NCBI RefSeq assembly: GCF_022605725.1
Contig: NC_065552.1
Span: 16,200,785-16,264,784, forward strand
Direction: 5' to 3'
Source of the DNA: Anthonomus grandis grandis
Taxonomy: Eukaryota; Arthropoda; Insecta; Coleoptera; Curculionidae
Length of the DNA stretch: 64,000 nucleotides
Made by a program: the position numbers and the translations under genes. Shown one piece after another: positions 1 through 10,239 of this stretch (its first letter is position 1; each line of letters begins with the position of its first letter). The notes under the pieces were generated by a model. That model had not been told where the DNA came from, did no database searches, and was given only the letters and a program-made list of their open reading frames with translations.

Positions 1-945
1 TTATAAGAATGTCTGTCTATCGAAAACCTGCCCATATTGGCCATATACTAGACATACCTACCCATACTGGACAATACCTACATTTTGATTCCAATCATTC
101 TGGTTCGACTAAAGTTGGAATCATCAGGTCTCTGTACAACCGAGCTGTAACCATCTGCAATAACGACGCAGACTTTAAGGCGGAAGTAGCACATCTTACT
201 AAAGATCTGCAGCAGAATGGTTATCCCAAAAAAACTTATCCAGAAAACTATCCAGAGGTCGATGGCGAAGGGAACCAGAACCAAGCAAGAGGATGAGTCA
301 ACTGGGCTTCTCGCAATCCCCTATATAAAAGGTACATCCTAGAAAATCGGACGAAATGCTAAGAAGTTTAATCTAAAAACCGCCTTTAGATCTGGCAATA
401 CAATAAGAAGTTCTGTTTCCAAAACAAAGCCAGAATCTACAGCAGACACCAAAAACTGCATCTACCAGATCCCTTGTGAGTGTGGCGACTCATATGTTGG
501 CGAAACCAAAAGGCAGTTAGGACCAAGGAACATCGCAAATGGACGACCATTGGAGAAGTAGCCAGATCAGGCATTGCTGAACATGCTTGGACAAACAGCC
601 ATAACATTGACTGGTCTGAAACAAAAATCCTAAAGAAGGAATCACACTGGTGAAAAAGGGAATTTCTGGAAGCTGCCTACATAACGCAAGACCTTCAGTC
701 TTCAGCCAACCCAGTGTGGATGTTCCTAACATATGGAGACCTCTTCTAGCAGACGCTCTCTTCACGCATCATCCGCATTCACACCTCATTGATCCCATTA
801 ATCATATATAAGCCTGCAGAATAGGAAATTGTTTTAGTTTACACTTGATAACGGTCGCAGATACTTACCGACCGAAACGTCGTGTTGTACCAAAAACAAA
901 GACAGTGTCAGTCCGACTACCTGTTTCTACATTTAATTTTTCTTA
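1..945 (+). mobile_element. Penelope-like retroelement, 3' part, decayed
   Basis: Open stretch 9-296 carries YRKPAH, TGQYLHF and SNH, the pattern at the end of the reverse transcriptase of Penelope-like elements. After frame changes, about 451-510 reads IYQIPCECGDSYVGET, the core of the GIY-YIG endonuclease that these elements fuse behind the RT and use to nick the target. AEHAWTNSHNIDWSETKI follows near 575-635, another conserved nuclease stretch. At least one stop and two frame changes separate the blocks, so the copy is dead. The element enters from outside the window and seems to fade at about 945, after a hammerhead-like motif. Family assignment is from recognised motifs; the exact 3' end is inferred. 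Confidence 0.8.
844..880 (+). ncRNA. Hammerhead-ribozyme-like motif, degenerate
   Basis: A degenerate CUGANGA-like box (TTGATAA) is followed by one base, a 5-bp stem (853-857 GGTCG with 869-873 CGACC) and then GAAAC at 874-878. This is the order of the hammerhead core: box, stem II, GAAA. It lies at the 3' end of a Penelope-like remnant, where such ribozymes are known. Two core bases differ from consensus, so I expect no activity. Confidence 0.35.
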
Positions 946-1039
946 AAATTAAAATGATTTTTAAAATCCTCAATCACTTTTTAGCAAATGTAAATTCTTT
1001 GTTTTTTTTTTCGTCGACGCATGGTTTTTGCTTAAAAAC

Positions 1040-2512
1040 TATTTTATTCCTCTAAAAATCTGATGTGAAAATGTTTGTTCGTCGATTGCAAGCAAATTAA
1101 GGGGATTATTATATTATATTAATTATTACAATTATATCATTACAAGAAGTATGAAAAGTTAAAAAATTTAAGAAATACTCATGTTTTTAACGCGTTTGAA
1201 AAGTAAATGGGAGAAAAAAGTGCTGTAACTCGTTTTTACTTAACGCAAATAAAGTCGAGGAGTCACCTATGCATGTTTCTTCTTTCTGTGATTTTAAATC
1301 TCAAATTTGTCTTTATCTAGTTATGCATGAATAAATGACGTTTTTATACATAAACATCGATGATGGCAATAGCTGTTGTCTTAAAAAGTAAGTTGTTGGT
1401 GTTAAATACCATTAAATGTTTTTTTTAATTTGAGCTATTGAGCATGATTAACGTCAATTAGTTCTTAGTTCAGAAATCCCTACCTAATTTTACTATGAAA
1501 ACAACAGGGTTTTATTTAATTTTATGAAACTAAGCTTAAATGAACGGCGCAAACGTACTTTATCTTAATTACACGAATTACAAAAATTGTCGAAAATGGC
1601 CACCCTCACTAAGTAGGCATGCTTTCGCTCGTCTACGCATGGAATTACGCATACGTTCAAATATTCCCTTATTTCGTCTTATCTCAATCTGCGGATTTAG
1701 TATTCTGGAGATACCACTGACAGAAGGTCACTCGCTGCGAAAAATCTCCGGGAAGTAATGCCTGTACTCTTAAAATATGGTATGGGTATAATAAAAAATT
1801 AACCAAAATGCGCCAAACAATTTGATGACAGGTATGCAGAGTTCCAGCGATCTTCTTCGTAGTCATCTTTTCAGGTGTTCTTCGATTGCTTCTTTCAGGT
1901 GTTCTTCGTTTGCTTGTAGCACCGCGTTCTTAATTTCAGGGGTTCTGATAGTTCGAGCTCTACTTTCCGGAGTACCTTTCTTGAAACAAGCAGTTTCCTT
2001 AAGTCGACGATAAATATTTGAAAAGATACTACTATCTGGTAGGACACGATTTAGATACCTTTCCTGATTAATACGTCTGACTTCTGTTGCGTTACCATCG
2101 GCAAGGCCATATACAAAATGCATTGCTGCCATTTCTTCATTGGTATAATTTGCCATTACTGACATTCAAAAAAATAGCGTGGAAACGCAATTACTTCAAT
2201 AAATAGTTAAAAATCAAATAAATGACGCGCTGTGATGGTTTTTAACAATTTAACATTTAAAATCACAGCTTGTTGCCCATAGCAACGAGCAATAAGAAAC
2301 ATGCATAGGCGATTCCGCGACTTTATTTGCATTAAATAAAGACGCGTTACGGAACTTTTTTACTCCCAATCACTTTTTAAACGCGTTAAAAACGTAAGTA
2401 TTTCTTAAATTATTTAATTTTTTAACTTTTCGTACTTCTTGTAATAAATCTGGTCTCTTATTTGCTTGCAATCGACGAACAAACATTTTCAGATTTTAAG
2501 GGAAGTAAAATT
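1040..2512 (-). mobile_element. DNA transposon with long inverted ends, internally deleted
   Basis: Two inverted arms of about 220-240 bp (roughly 1055-1290 and 2285-2505) enclose a reverse-strand transposase remnant. Shared blocks include TGTTTGTTCGTCGATTGC, TTTTTAACGCGTTT and CCTATGCATGTTTCTT. The arms are clearly homologous but differ by substitutions and by a short AT-rich insertion in the left arm, so the copy is old. The catalytic middle of the transposase is missing. Exact ends and the target duplication could not be fixed by eye. Confidence 0.75.
1560..2165 (-). pseudogene. DUF4817-type transposase with deleted catalytic core
   Basis: The reverse frame from 2165 begins with TNEEMAAMHFVYGLADGNA and continues through NRVLPDSSIFSNIYRRLKET. 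This is the DUF4817 helix-turn-helix domain found at the start of a Tc1/mariner-related transposase family in insects. After a frameshift near 1863 the reading continues at 1684-1866 as QIVWRILVNF, PYHILRVQALLPGDF, RVTFCQWYLQN, the linker typical of those enzymes. It then jumps to a basic C-terminal stretch (about 1575-1680, RRRAKACLLSEGGHF). The DDE region that should lie between is absent. The remnant could act only as a non-autonomous passenger. DUF4817 is recalled from family knowledge, not searched. Confidence 0.7.
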
Positions 2513-2550
2513 GGTTTAAGGAACAGCAGTGGCGTAGTATTTTTTTCACT

Positions 2551-2583
2551 AAAAATAATAATAATAATCATAATAATAATAAT
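2551..2583 (-). repeat. (ATT)n 3' tail of the LINE
   Basis: About 33 bp of imperfect trinucleotide repeat, read as (AAT)n on the plus strand. It sits just past an AATAAA that ends the reverse-strand LINE, so it is the LINE's simple-repeat tail rather than an independent microsatellite. Confidence 0.7.
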
Positions 2584-2873
2584 GTCTTTTTATTTAAATC
2601 CAAAAAACAAATACATACATAGTTAATCAAACATAGAAAATAATGGCAAAGTCTAGCTCTAGGGCTACTCCTACTCAACCATTAAAAATAGATAGCATAG
2701 AAGAAGAAAAAGATACAAGAAGGGGTATACTGCCGGAATTAAATGCCCAAGTTCCTTGCACAGGAAAAGGGAAGGGGGCGTGCAGCAAACTCAGAATAAA
2801 AATACACAGGTCATTGGTGCAATAAAACATGATTTTTCAACTTGAAGACTTTGATGAGATTGAACATATTTAG

Positions 2874-5170
2874 TTATATTTGCGCTTGAAAAAGGAAAGA
2901 ACGAAATTTAAATTTGAATTTATTAATATTTACAATTTTAAAGTGGTTAGGAATATGGTTGTAGAGTTTAATAGCATTAAATGCAAATGACGTTTTAAAT
3001 AGAGCAGTTTTAAATTTGGGCATAGTAAGTGATTCTTTGCTTCTTACATTTAAATGATGAACATTGTTTCTTGGAATAAATTTACTCTTGAGTTTTTTTT
3101 GTAGAAGAGGTCTTAGAAGTGCCGGTGATAATTTTTTAAACAAAATTCGCAAGATGAAAATTTCATCCGTTGTAACAGATGGCTGACAAAACAAATTGGC
3201 TGACATATTCAGCCAATTTGTTTCTGATATTTTATGCGATATTTGGTCTCCCTTTTTAATGCCATATATTAACCTACAACAAGAGTTTTGCATTTTCTGA
3301 ATTCTTTGTTATTCTAATAACCGCAAACAATGCGTATATATAAAATAACATTACGCATAATGACTAAGAACAAGAGACTCACAGAGTAGCTTTTTTTAAT
3401 TTAAAATTAAGTGAGTGTCTCTGAATAAAAATTAATTTTAGGGCCGAAAAGGTTTTTTTGTTCAACTGTTTGACATATTTGCTAAAACGAAGATCTTCGT
3501 CCATATGTAAACCTAAATTTCTCACGGAAGCTACAAAAGGAAGTATGACCCCTTCTAGGTTAATATTAACATTATTTTTGACAATCATTTTATTTTTTTT
3601 ACTTGCAAAACATAGAAGCTTGGATTTGTTGAAGTTAAGTTGTAGATTGTGTTCGTTAGACAGATACCTAATGGTTTCTAAGTCGTGATTAACACGCTGT
3701 GTTGCATCAGCAAAGTTGGTGGCATCAAAGTTATATACCAGTTGCGTATCGTCAGCAAAGGCGATAGCTGTACAAAAATTAGTAGAACGAAGAATATCAG
3801 CGGTGTATATTATAAAAAGCAAAGGAGATAGAATAGAGCCTCGAGGAACAGCGGAATGAATACTTAGGGTTTGAGAAGAAGTTCCATTGTATGTTACTTT
3901 CTGAAATCTATTATTAAGAAAAGATTAGATAATATTTAAAGAAGCATCTGAGCACCCATAATAATGCAGTTTGGAACAAAAGAGTGCATGGTCCAGGATA
4001 TCAAAAGCCTTAGAATAATCTAATAATATTAAGAGACTGGCCAGGCCTTTATCGTTAGACTCCAAAATATTATCAGTTACAGACACAAGCGCTGCTGCTG
4101 TATTTGACCCTTTTAAAAAGCCACATTGGTTTTCAGGTATTATGTGACTTTCGATTAAAAAACTATATAATCGGTTGTATAAAATCTTTTCATAAAATTT
4201 AGATAGTACTGGCAAATGCTAATTATACGCAGTTCGGACAAGGAAGTTGGATTAGCAATTTTGGCTAGAGGTTTACCAATAGCGGTCTTCCAAGAAAAAG
4301 GAAAATATTGCCTTTCGATACCACAATTAATTATGTGTAATATGTAAGTATCGACTAAAGGGCTGCATAGTTTTAACATAAAACCAGAAATATCGTCGGT
4401 TCCTCACAAATTGGTTTTTATTGCATAAATAGCATTATGAATTTCCTCAATAGTAGAAAGTGAAAAATTAAAAGAAAAATTTTCGTTTAATTTATTACTG
4501 TTATAAAAGTCGATTCTTTCTTTTCCTTTAGTAGAAATATTTCGTAGGAACGATCCAAAAAAATTGTTAATGGAATCAGGGTTAGATAAATGTGGTGGTA
4601 AATTATAATTTTTTTTTGGTCTTAGCATTCATATTAGAAAGAGTCTTCCACATTTTGGCTGGATTGTTTTGCGAACATAGATATTCAATATACTGTTTTT
4701 TTGATTCTCTAACCACTCTAAGTAATTGCGGCACTGTTTATATCTTATACGATCATATTGTTTGAGTGACTTTGTTTAAATTTGCCCAACGCTGCGTTGC
4801 GTCGTTTTTGTGCTGCGACTACCTCATTATTCAGCCAGGCTAGTTTTTTTAAAACTCGAATATTTCTTAGTGGAGCATAAATATCAAAAATATTTAGAAG
4901 AGTTTTATTAAATATTTCAATTTTTTTGAAATTTGAAAAACCAGTTGGCTGAATGCAAGTCATGCTGAAAGGTTAGTTCATAGTTAACATTTTTTGATAA
5001 CATCTATATGTGATAAATTTTGCTGGAGGTTTAGGAGATTTTAATTTATATTCGACAAAAACTAACTTATGATCAGACAAATTATCTGTTGATAATGTTC
5101 CACAAGAAACGACATAATCATAAATATTCAATAGGGACGCCACTGACAGAGAAATTTTTTTGCACATCAA
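2874..5170 (-). pseudogene. LINE ORF2 (endonuclease end, RT, C-terminus), multiply broken
   Basis: Five to six consecutive reverse-strand frames make up one decayed ORF2. At 4973-5170 the endonuclease end shows LSDHKLVFVEY, with the catalytic SDH box. 3925-4215 holds RT motifs (PENQCGFLKGSNT, LLILLDYSKAFDILDH). 3379-3822 holds the catalytic box FADDTQLVYNFD. 2874-3293 is the C-terminal region with VHHLNVRSKESL and SFAFNAIKLYNHIP. Stops and frameshifts near 3900, 4215, 4390 and 4970 kill it. RT would copy the element's RNA at the nicked target. I place it in the Jockey/CR1 group from the FADD box and layout only. Confidence 0.75.
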
Positions 5171-5190
5171 AAAATGCGTCTTGTTGCATA

Positions 5191-5405
5191 GAATACATGT
5201 ACCAAATTTGATAAAAAATGTCTACAATATTGTTTAAGTTATTATTGAAAAACTATTTTTTTTTGAAAACTTTAACGATCTGTATCTGTATCTCAAAAGT
5301 TAAGACGTTTAGGACATATATTCATAGGAACTTTTTTTTAATGGGTCCAGAGATTACCCTTAAAAATTAGCACGTCTTTACGGAACACTCTGTATATATA
5401 TTTAT
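5191..5405. other. AT-rich spacer with a possible DNA-transposon end
   Basis: No coding. Near 5375-5395 the text GGAACACTCTGTATA resembles the terminal motif of many short mariner-like elements in insects. I could not find a matching opposite end. Confidence 0.3.
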
Positions 5406-5410
5406 GCACT

Positions 5411-6029
5411 TGTTACCGACGCTATGTGGAGGGATTTGCCACCATCGCAAAACCATTGACCAGGCTGACAGAAGCAGAACGAAAATTGCAACGGTCCCAA
5501 GACTGTCAGACAGCCTAGTCCATCGTCGATGATACTAAGTAAAAATGAAATCTTAAACAGACCAAGAGAAAGATCTCGATATTTACAATGGTGCAGGAAA
5601 TGCTTTGTACGGGCAAGTACTAAGTGAAGGCTTTAAAACATCAGTTCAAGAGAAAAGTATCTTTCAAAGGATTGCTATTGACGTTGCTGGTCCGTTTCCT
5701 GAATCGAAAGCAGGGATTAAGTACATGGTGGTCGTGATAGACTGGGATAGCTTTGTAGCATTTGTTTCTGCAGACTTATATATCGGCCACGATTGAAAGC
5801 ACAGACTAGAACAAAGATGGGAAGAGAACTCCGTCTCCCATGCAATCTGAAGTTTCCGCCGAAGGACTACGACAGTGAGCTGCGTAGAAGAATGCATGTC
5901 ATTCATAATCATGTGCACACTTCCACTCAAGATGTCTGTAATCATATGAAAGACGCATATGATGTCAATGTCAACAACGATGTTCTTTACAGAATACAGA
6001 AGCCGCCGAGGGGTAAAGCTCCAGTCTAA
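5411..6029 (+). pseudogene. Gypsy-type LTR retrotransposon scraps (RT/RNase H junction and integrase)
   Basis: 5411-5490 reads CYRRYVEGFATIAKPLTRLT, the conserved start of the RNase H region of Ty3/Gypsy pol. 5655-5740 reads FQRIAIDVAGPFPES, GIKYMVVVID, which is the first catalytic region of integrase with Asp in IDVAGPFP. 5800-6029 reads MGRELRLPCNLKFPP, DYDSELRRRMHVIH, the integrase tail seen in insect Gypsy elements. The pieces are in different frames and large parts of pol are missing between them. The fragment ends abruptly where a BEL/Pao gag piece on the other strand begins. Confidence 0.75.
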
Positions 6030-6411
6030 TGTTCGAAACGTTCCACATCTTGTAAGGCAGGGTTGTCATAAATGAACAGAATAACTGAATCATAAAATGT
6101 TAAGAAGTCATCAAAATGGCCACTAAATGTCGGCAAATCAATTTTTGAACATTTTATGCTAGGCATTTGCCCAGTATGAGAAGCATTGACATTCTGAAGA
6201 GAAACGTCCATCATCATTATCACGCACTTTTAACCGTATTTAAATTTCATAAAATTCATACAACTTTCTTCAACTTTTGGGTGTGTTCAATACTTTTTTA
6301 AGTGAAAATAATTGTCCACAAAATTATAAATAAGATTTTCAAAACGACTTAGCTGACCCTTACAATTAGTCCTTTTTCTTTATAAAATTTTAGTTCGATC
6401 TCAGTCGCCAT
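6026..6411 (-). pseudogene. BEL/Pao gag N-terminal fragment
   Basis: Reverse reading from an ATG at 6411 gives MATEIELKFYKEKGL, then SRFENLIYNFVDNY, and after stops KIDLPTFSGHFDDFLTFYDS with NPALQDVERFEH. The block LPTFSG..DFLTFYD followed by N.AL.DVERF is the signature of BEL/Pao gag; the intact element at 50-56 kb has the same block (IRLPTFDGKYSNWLEFKDTF). In-frame stops lie between the ATG and this block. The fragment is cut off exactly at the Gypsy scraps. Confidence 0.7.
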
Positions 6412-8275
6412 TTTAATGTTTTTTGAAGAAATAAAATTAAGCGATAAAAGAATTTGTTTTAAAAGATACCCAACAACTCAAGTAAAACTCTACTATCTAC
6501 TCTATACGATCTGATGCTTGAACATGAGCTTTTCAGTTTTCCAGTATCACCACCATCAACCCAAGATTAATCGGCTGTACGTCAACAAAAAACGCCGTAC
6601 TTCGTCACCCTCCACTTAGTCCGCTCCGTCTACGTACTGGCTGAGCAGGAACGGGACTCCTCGACACAAGCTTATTTCTAGGGATAATGAATGCGAGTAT
6701 GATGGAAAAGTTCGTTGATTATCTTTATATTTATTAACCGCTGATAACTTTAGGTCAAATGACCAATGGACCGTAATGTTATGCTCTGTGGGTGCTGAAT
6801 CAGAGATTAGAGAATATCTTTATAATAACATGTGTTTATTATGAACAATTGTCATCTAAATGATAAGAAAAATATCAACTCTCTCTTTACAGCATCTGTA
6901 ATACACTAAACATTACTTTTTAGATATGAAGCCTCCACAAGCAAATACTTATAAACTCATTATATTATATGATCTTATATTGATTTTATAAGTATATGTC
7001 CACAAGCGCCAACAGAACTCTGAACCGTCGCAAGAATGTAATATTAACCAGAAGCGAAAATGGGTATGTGACGTTATAATAGCAGGAAATTTAAAATTCG
7101 AGTATGGCGTCAGATTTAAATTTCGATCTACTATACCGTGCGCTTCAAATTGGTGGAAAATGTCTCATTTTTTCTGCCATATTAAATAAAGTCCTTCGTT
7201 AATAACTTTTTTTATTTTCGTATTATAATTTCTGAATTCCCATACATTTTCTACTAGATCCATAAATCCGGCTTTCAGAAATTAAATAAAAAATATTTAC
7301 AAAATGTATTACTATAATATTAAAATATATTATCGGAAAAAAATCAAGTTATACAATGAAATTAGCATTTATACATCTTTGTGAAAGCATTAAATAAAAT
7401 ATCAAAATTCGTCTGAACTTCACAATGTGTAAACTTACAACTTAATATAGTTAGGAATTTTGTTGTATAAAGAGCAAAGTTTGCAAAGTAGAATATATAC
7501 TGGGTGACGCAAAAGCTTACAGTAAATGTATAAAGGTCAATAAAAATTTATTAAAATCACCAAGGAATCACCCGTTCTTCAGAAAAAAATATAAATCAAC
7601 TATCAACAAATTAAATAACTATCAACAAATTAGCAATGAGAAAGACAATAAGTAAATATGTTACAAGTGATATTACAGGGGTTACCGTTCCAAAATTTCT
7701 CATCCATTGAAACTGCTGGAACTCTTTTCTCTTAGGTTTGGCATCAGTTTTAGAGTTTTAATATTAAGGTTGTCAAAAAGTATATCCAGAAATAAGATGA
7801 AGTCTGCTATGTGTTGAGCTTTACGGGGCAATTCACTTTGGTCTAGAAATAGAAAGCATATTTTGAAGTATTAATTTTTAAAATCAATTAAAAAAATAAA
7901 ACCTTTTTTGCTACATTGCCCATGTAGGATCCTATTGAATACAATATATTAGTAATAACTAACCTGGGTGCAGTATTCAACCTTCATTTTATTCATTTTT
8001 GGAGATATTATTTGTCAACTTGGTGCGCATTCTATTGTCGGCTGTTGTCCTACCATCAAAACTGTTCAGTTCTTCATAATCATCATAGTCTGAAAATAGA
8101 TATTTTTGAATGGAATGTGTAAATTTTTTATTCAAATAAAAAGATACAATCTTTTTGATTTCAAATAATATCATACATGATGTGTTTTAGCCACACAGCA
8201 GTGGTGTCAGTCTAAGAGACACATTACTTAGTTAAGTGTAATATTTTTTTACTATGGTAAATTAATAATTTAGGA
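6412..8275. other. AT-rich stretch with no recognised gene
   Basis: About 1.9 kb with no open frame I can assign. The first ~300 bp probably holds the 5' leader or LTR of the BEL/Pao fragment on the reverse strand, but I found no second LTR. The text TACTGGGTGACGCAAAAG at about 7500 resembles a short DNA-transposon end; no partner was seen. One short reverse frame at 7989-8174 has no known motif. Confidence 0.5.
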
Positions 8276-8450
8276 TAGCGGGTTGGGAAGACTTTTCTCC
8301 ACAAATGAAAATGCGTTTTTCATGTAGATATCACAGCTATGTAGTGTAAGTCTGATGATGATGAGTGAACTCATCAAAATGCATAACTCTTGACAAAAAG
8401 ATTGTCATTTTCATTTGTGGAGAAGTCTTCCCGCCCTTCCCAACCCGCTA
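8276..8450. mobile_element. Short inverted-repeat element with a hammerhead-like centre
   Basis: Arms 8276-8313 and 8406-8450 are inverted copies: TAGCGGGTTGGGAAG at one end and CTTCCCAACCCGCTA at the other, plus TCTCCACAAATGAAAATG in both. The right arm has about 8 extra bases. The ~90 bp between holds a CTGATGA box and a perfect 6-bp stem. It is either a MITE or a collapsed Penelope-type inverted terminus. Confidence 0.65.
8352..8380 (+). ncRNA. Hammerhead-ribozyme-like core, inactivated
   Basis: CTGATGA (8352-8358), one T, a 6-bp stem GATGAG/CTCATC closed by TGAA (8360-8375), then AAAAT where the hammerhead needs GAAAC. Both departures fit C-to-T decay at CpG sites (TCG to TCA, ACG to ATG). 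The order matches the motifs at 21261 and 844. Confidence 0.35.
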
Positions 8451-9270
8451 TATTATAACCACTCCACTTTAAGAATGGACTTCTACTTACAAATAATTTA
8501 AGAGCTTAGTTTAACCCAAGCAGCTTATCATTATTAATTAAGCACAAGCATAATTAAGCTTCTAGGTTACCACCTCTGGTTACACTTGGTATAAAGACCA
8601 TTCTAACTTATCTTGTATTTATTAAGCTTGGAAGGCATGGCATCTGGTTTAGGATTATTGCTTAAGAATCTGAACTCAAGTATTAAACATATTGGGCCTG
8701 TTTATAAAACCAGGAAATCTGCTGTGTCTTTTGTTGTTCATAGAATTACACAACAGCTTCTTAGAATCAATTTCTCACTTTTGTCATTTACATTTGCACC
8801 TAAGAAATAGCAATGTCGCCAATGTCTTTATTCGATTCAAAGTTTTTACTATATTTTTTTTCATTTCTTATATTTAAAATATAATTTAATTCTTTTTTAG
8901 AGAATTTCCTTCAGGAATTCACCTAAATAAAAAAAAGCAACGACACCAATTTTTGGGCAAAATATGAGATCAAAACGATTTTAATAATATTTTTTCGCAA
9001 AATATGATTAATAAATAAAAGTTAGTTTCGGTAAAAAAAATCGAATTTCGACAGCAAAGGACAATAATTTCACTCGTGTGGTGACCATAAAAATGAAAGG
9101 TGGTGTATTGAAGAGAAGTATCACCAGAGTAGCGTTGTTGCCAACAGAGTGAACTCAATAGACTTAAATAGACTGTTAGTGTTAATTCATTTCTTTATTA
9201 GTATTAGTTTAGTTAATTAGTCTATTTAGTTTAAATCGTTTGTTTTCTTTAATTGAAAGTCCAGCCTTTC
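8451..9270. other. No recognised gene
   Basis: AT-rich DNA with short frames (8613-8810, 8692-8877, 8970-9158) that show no family motif. The last ~150 bp may be the 3' untranslated part of the LTR element whose LTR starts at 9284. Confidence 0.5.
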
Positions 9271-9520
9271 AAGGGGGCGATTATGTTAAGTCATACTTCT
9301 ATTTAATCAAGGCATTTTTAATTTTGTTAACTTCGGCAACGCCGGTTTTCTTTGTCATTGTGCGAGAGAGAGAGAGAGAGTCTTGTTTTGTACGGTAAGG
9401 TGCTGCATTGCTGCTCTCGCGGCAAAATGGCTGGAATTCTCCATTTCACGTGTAAATAAAAATTGAATATCCACGAGTGGTGTTTACTTCCCTCAAATAA
9501 GATAGGAAAACCCCCTCAAG
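9271..9520 (+). mobile_element. Candidate lone LTR with polypurine tract
   Basis: AAGGGGGCGA (9271-9280) is followed four bases later by TGTTAAGTC (9284), the layout of a polypurine tract abutting the 5' end of a 3' LTR. A (GA)n run lies at about 9364-9380. The right edge, perhaps near the CCCTCA at about 9495, is a guess, and no second LTR is in the window. Confidence 0.45.
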
Positions 9521-9658
9521 TCTAATGATGGAATGCGAGATATTTTTTCCCCAAATATTACTTATGTATATTTAAAGATAATCTAAATGAAATATCATAA
9601 AAGAAAACTCGTTATTTAAGTAATGACAGATTTTTATTATAAACTTCATTAATATATA

Positions 9659-9690
9659 CAGTGCCGGCCAAAAGTAGAGAAACTTTTAAT
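9659..9690 (+). repeat. Left terminal inverted repeat of the Tc1-like element
   Basis: About 30 bp starting CAGTGCCGGCC and preceded by TA. It matches the inverted 17930-17960 with one clear difference (GTAGAG against GTGGAG). Confidence 0.9.
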
Positions 9691-9813
9691 TTATTTTCTA
9701 ATTTAATAATCTATTCAAAATTTTTGTGCCACCATGTATTAAAAATGTTTATCTTAGCCTAAGCCATAAATTCATACCAAAATAGTTTGAATATTTATTA
9801 CAGGAATGTAAAT

Positions 9814-9994
9814 AGTTACATAGTCACATAGTGCCTATCCAGCAGCTTTATGCCAGCCTAGCTCTTTTTAGTTTATAAATATAAGTTACTCCTAGTTTTA
9901 GTCATTCTTATTGTACCTAAGCTACTGTACTCTGTATCGTACTTTCATATATTTTGTTTTTAAAAACAATCTTTCGCCACACAAATCTATAATT
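9814..9994 (+). repeat. Errantivirus 5' LTR
   Basis: 181 bp beginning AGTTACATAG and ending TATAATT; errantivirus LTRs commonly start AGT and end near AATT. Its last 79 bp (9916-9994) recur at 16501-16579 with two substitutions. Exact right edge overlaps the primer-binding site by about one base. Confidence 0.85.
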
Positions 9995-10011
9995 GGCGCA
10001 GTCGGTAGGAT
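9994..10011 (+). promoter_or_regulatory. Primer-binding site of the errantivirus
   Basis: TGGCGCAGTCGGTAGGAT directly follows the LTR. It is the type of site reported for tRNA-Ser priming in the 17.6/297 group. The tRNA assignment is from memory. Confidence 0.7.
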
Positions 10012-10239
10012 TGTGTCCGGTGTATGTGTTTTTCGTCACGATAAAAAACTTTCACCGTGGTGGTTTCAACCCTTTAGACGCAATCCGAAAGAACCAGTGT
10101 GGTGCTGAAAGTGGTGCAGAGGCGCAGGCAATACAGAATCGGAAAAGGTTAGTGTCACATCCTTTTTGCCCCTATTCCACCCTCTGTTTAAGGTTTCAAT
10201 AGGGATAATTTTAGGTTCTACCTATTGTATTGTAGCTAT

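Larger units (their letters stand above)
2551..5190 (-). mobile_element. Jockey/CR1-type LINE, 5'-truncated and decayed
   Basis: Read on the reverse strand, the order is end of endonuclease, linker, reverse transcriptase, C-terminal region, short 3' UTR and an (ATT)n tail. It starts inside the endonuclease, so the copy is 5'-truncated, as usual for target-primed insertion. The 3' tail lies at 2551-2583, just past an AATAAA. Confidence 0.8.

Noticed and set aside
2643..2825. Forward open frame of 60 codons
   Set aside because: It lies in the 3' UTR of the reverse-strand LINE and has no family motif.
9360..9382. (GA)n run as a regulatory GAGA element
   Set aside because: It is a simple repeat within a lone LTR; nothing links it to a gene.
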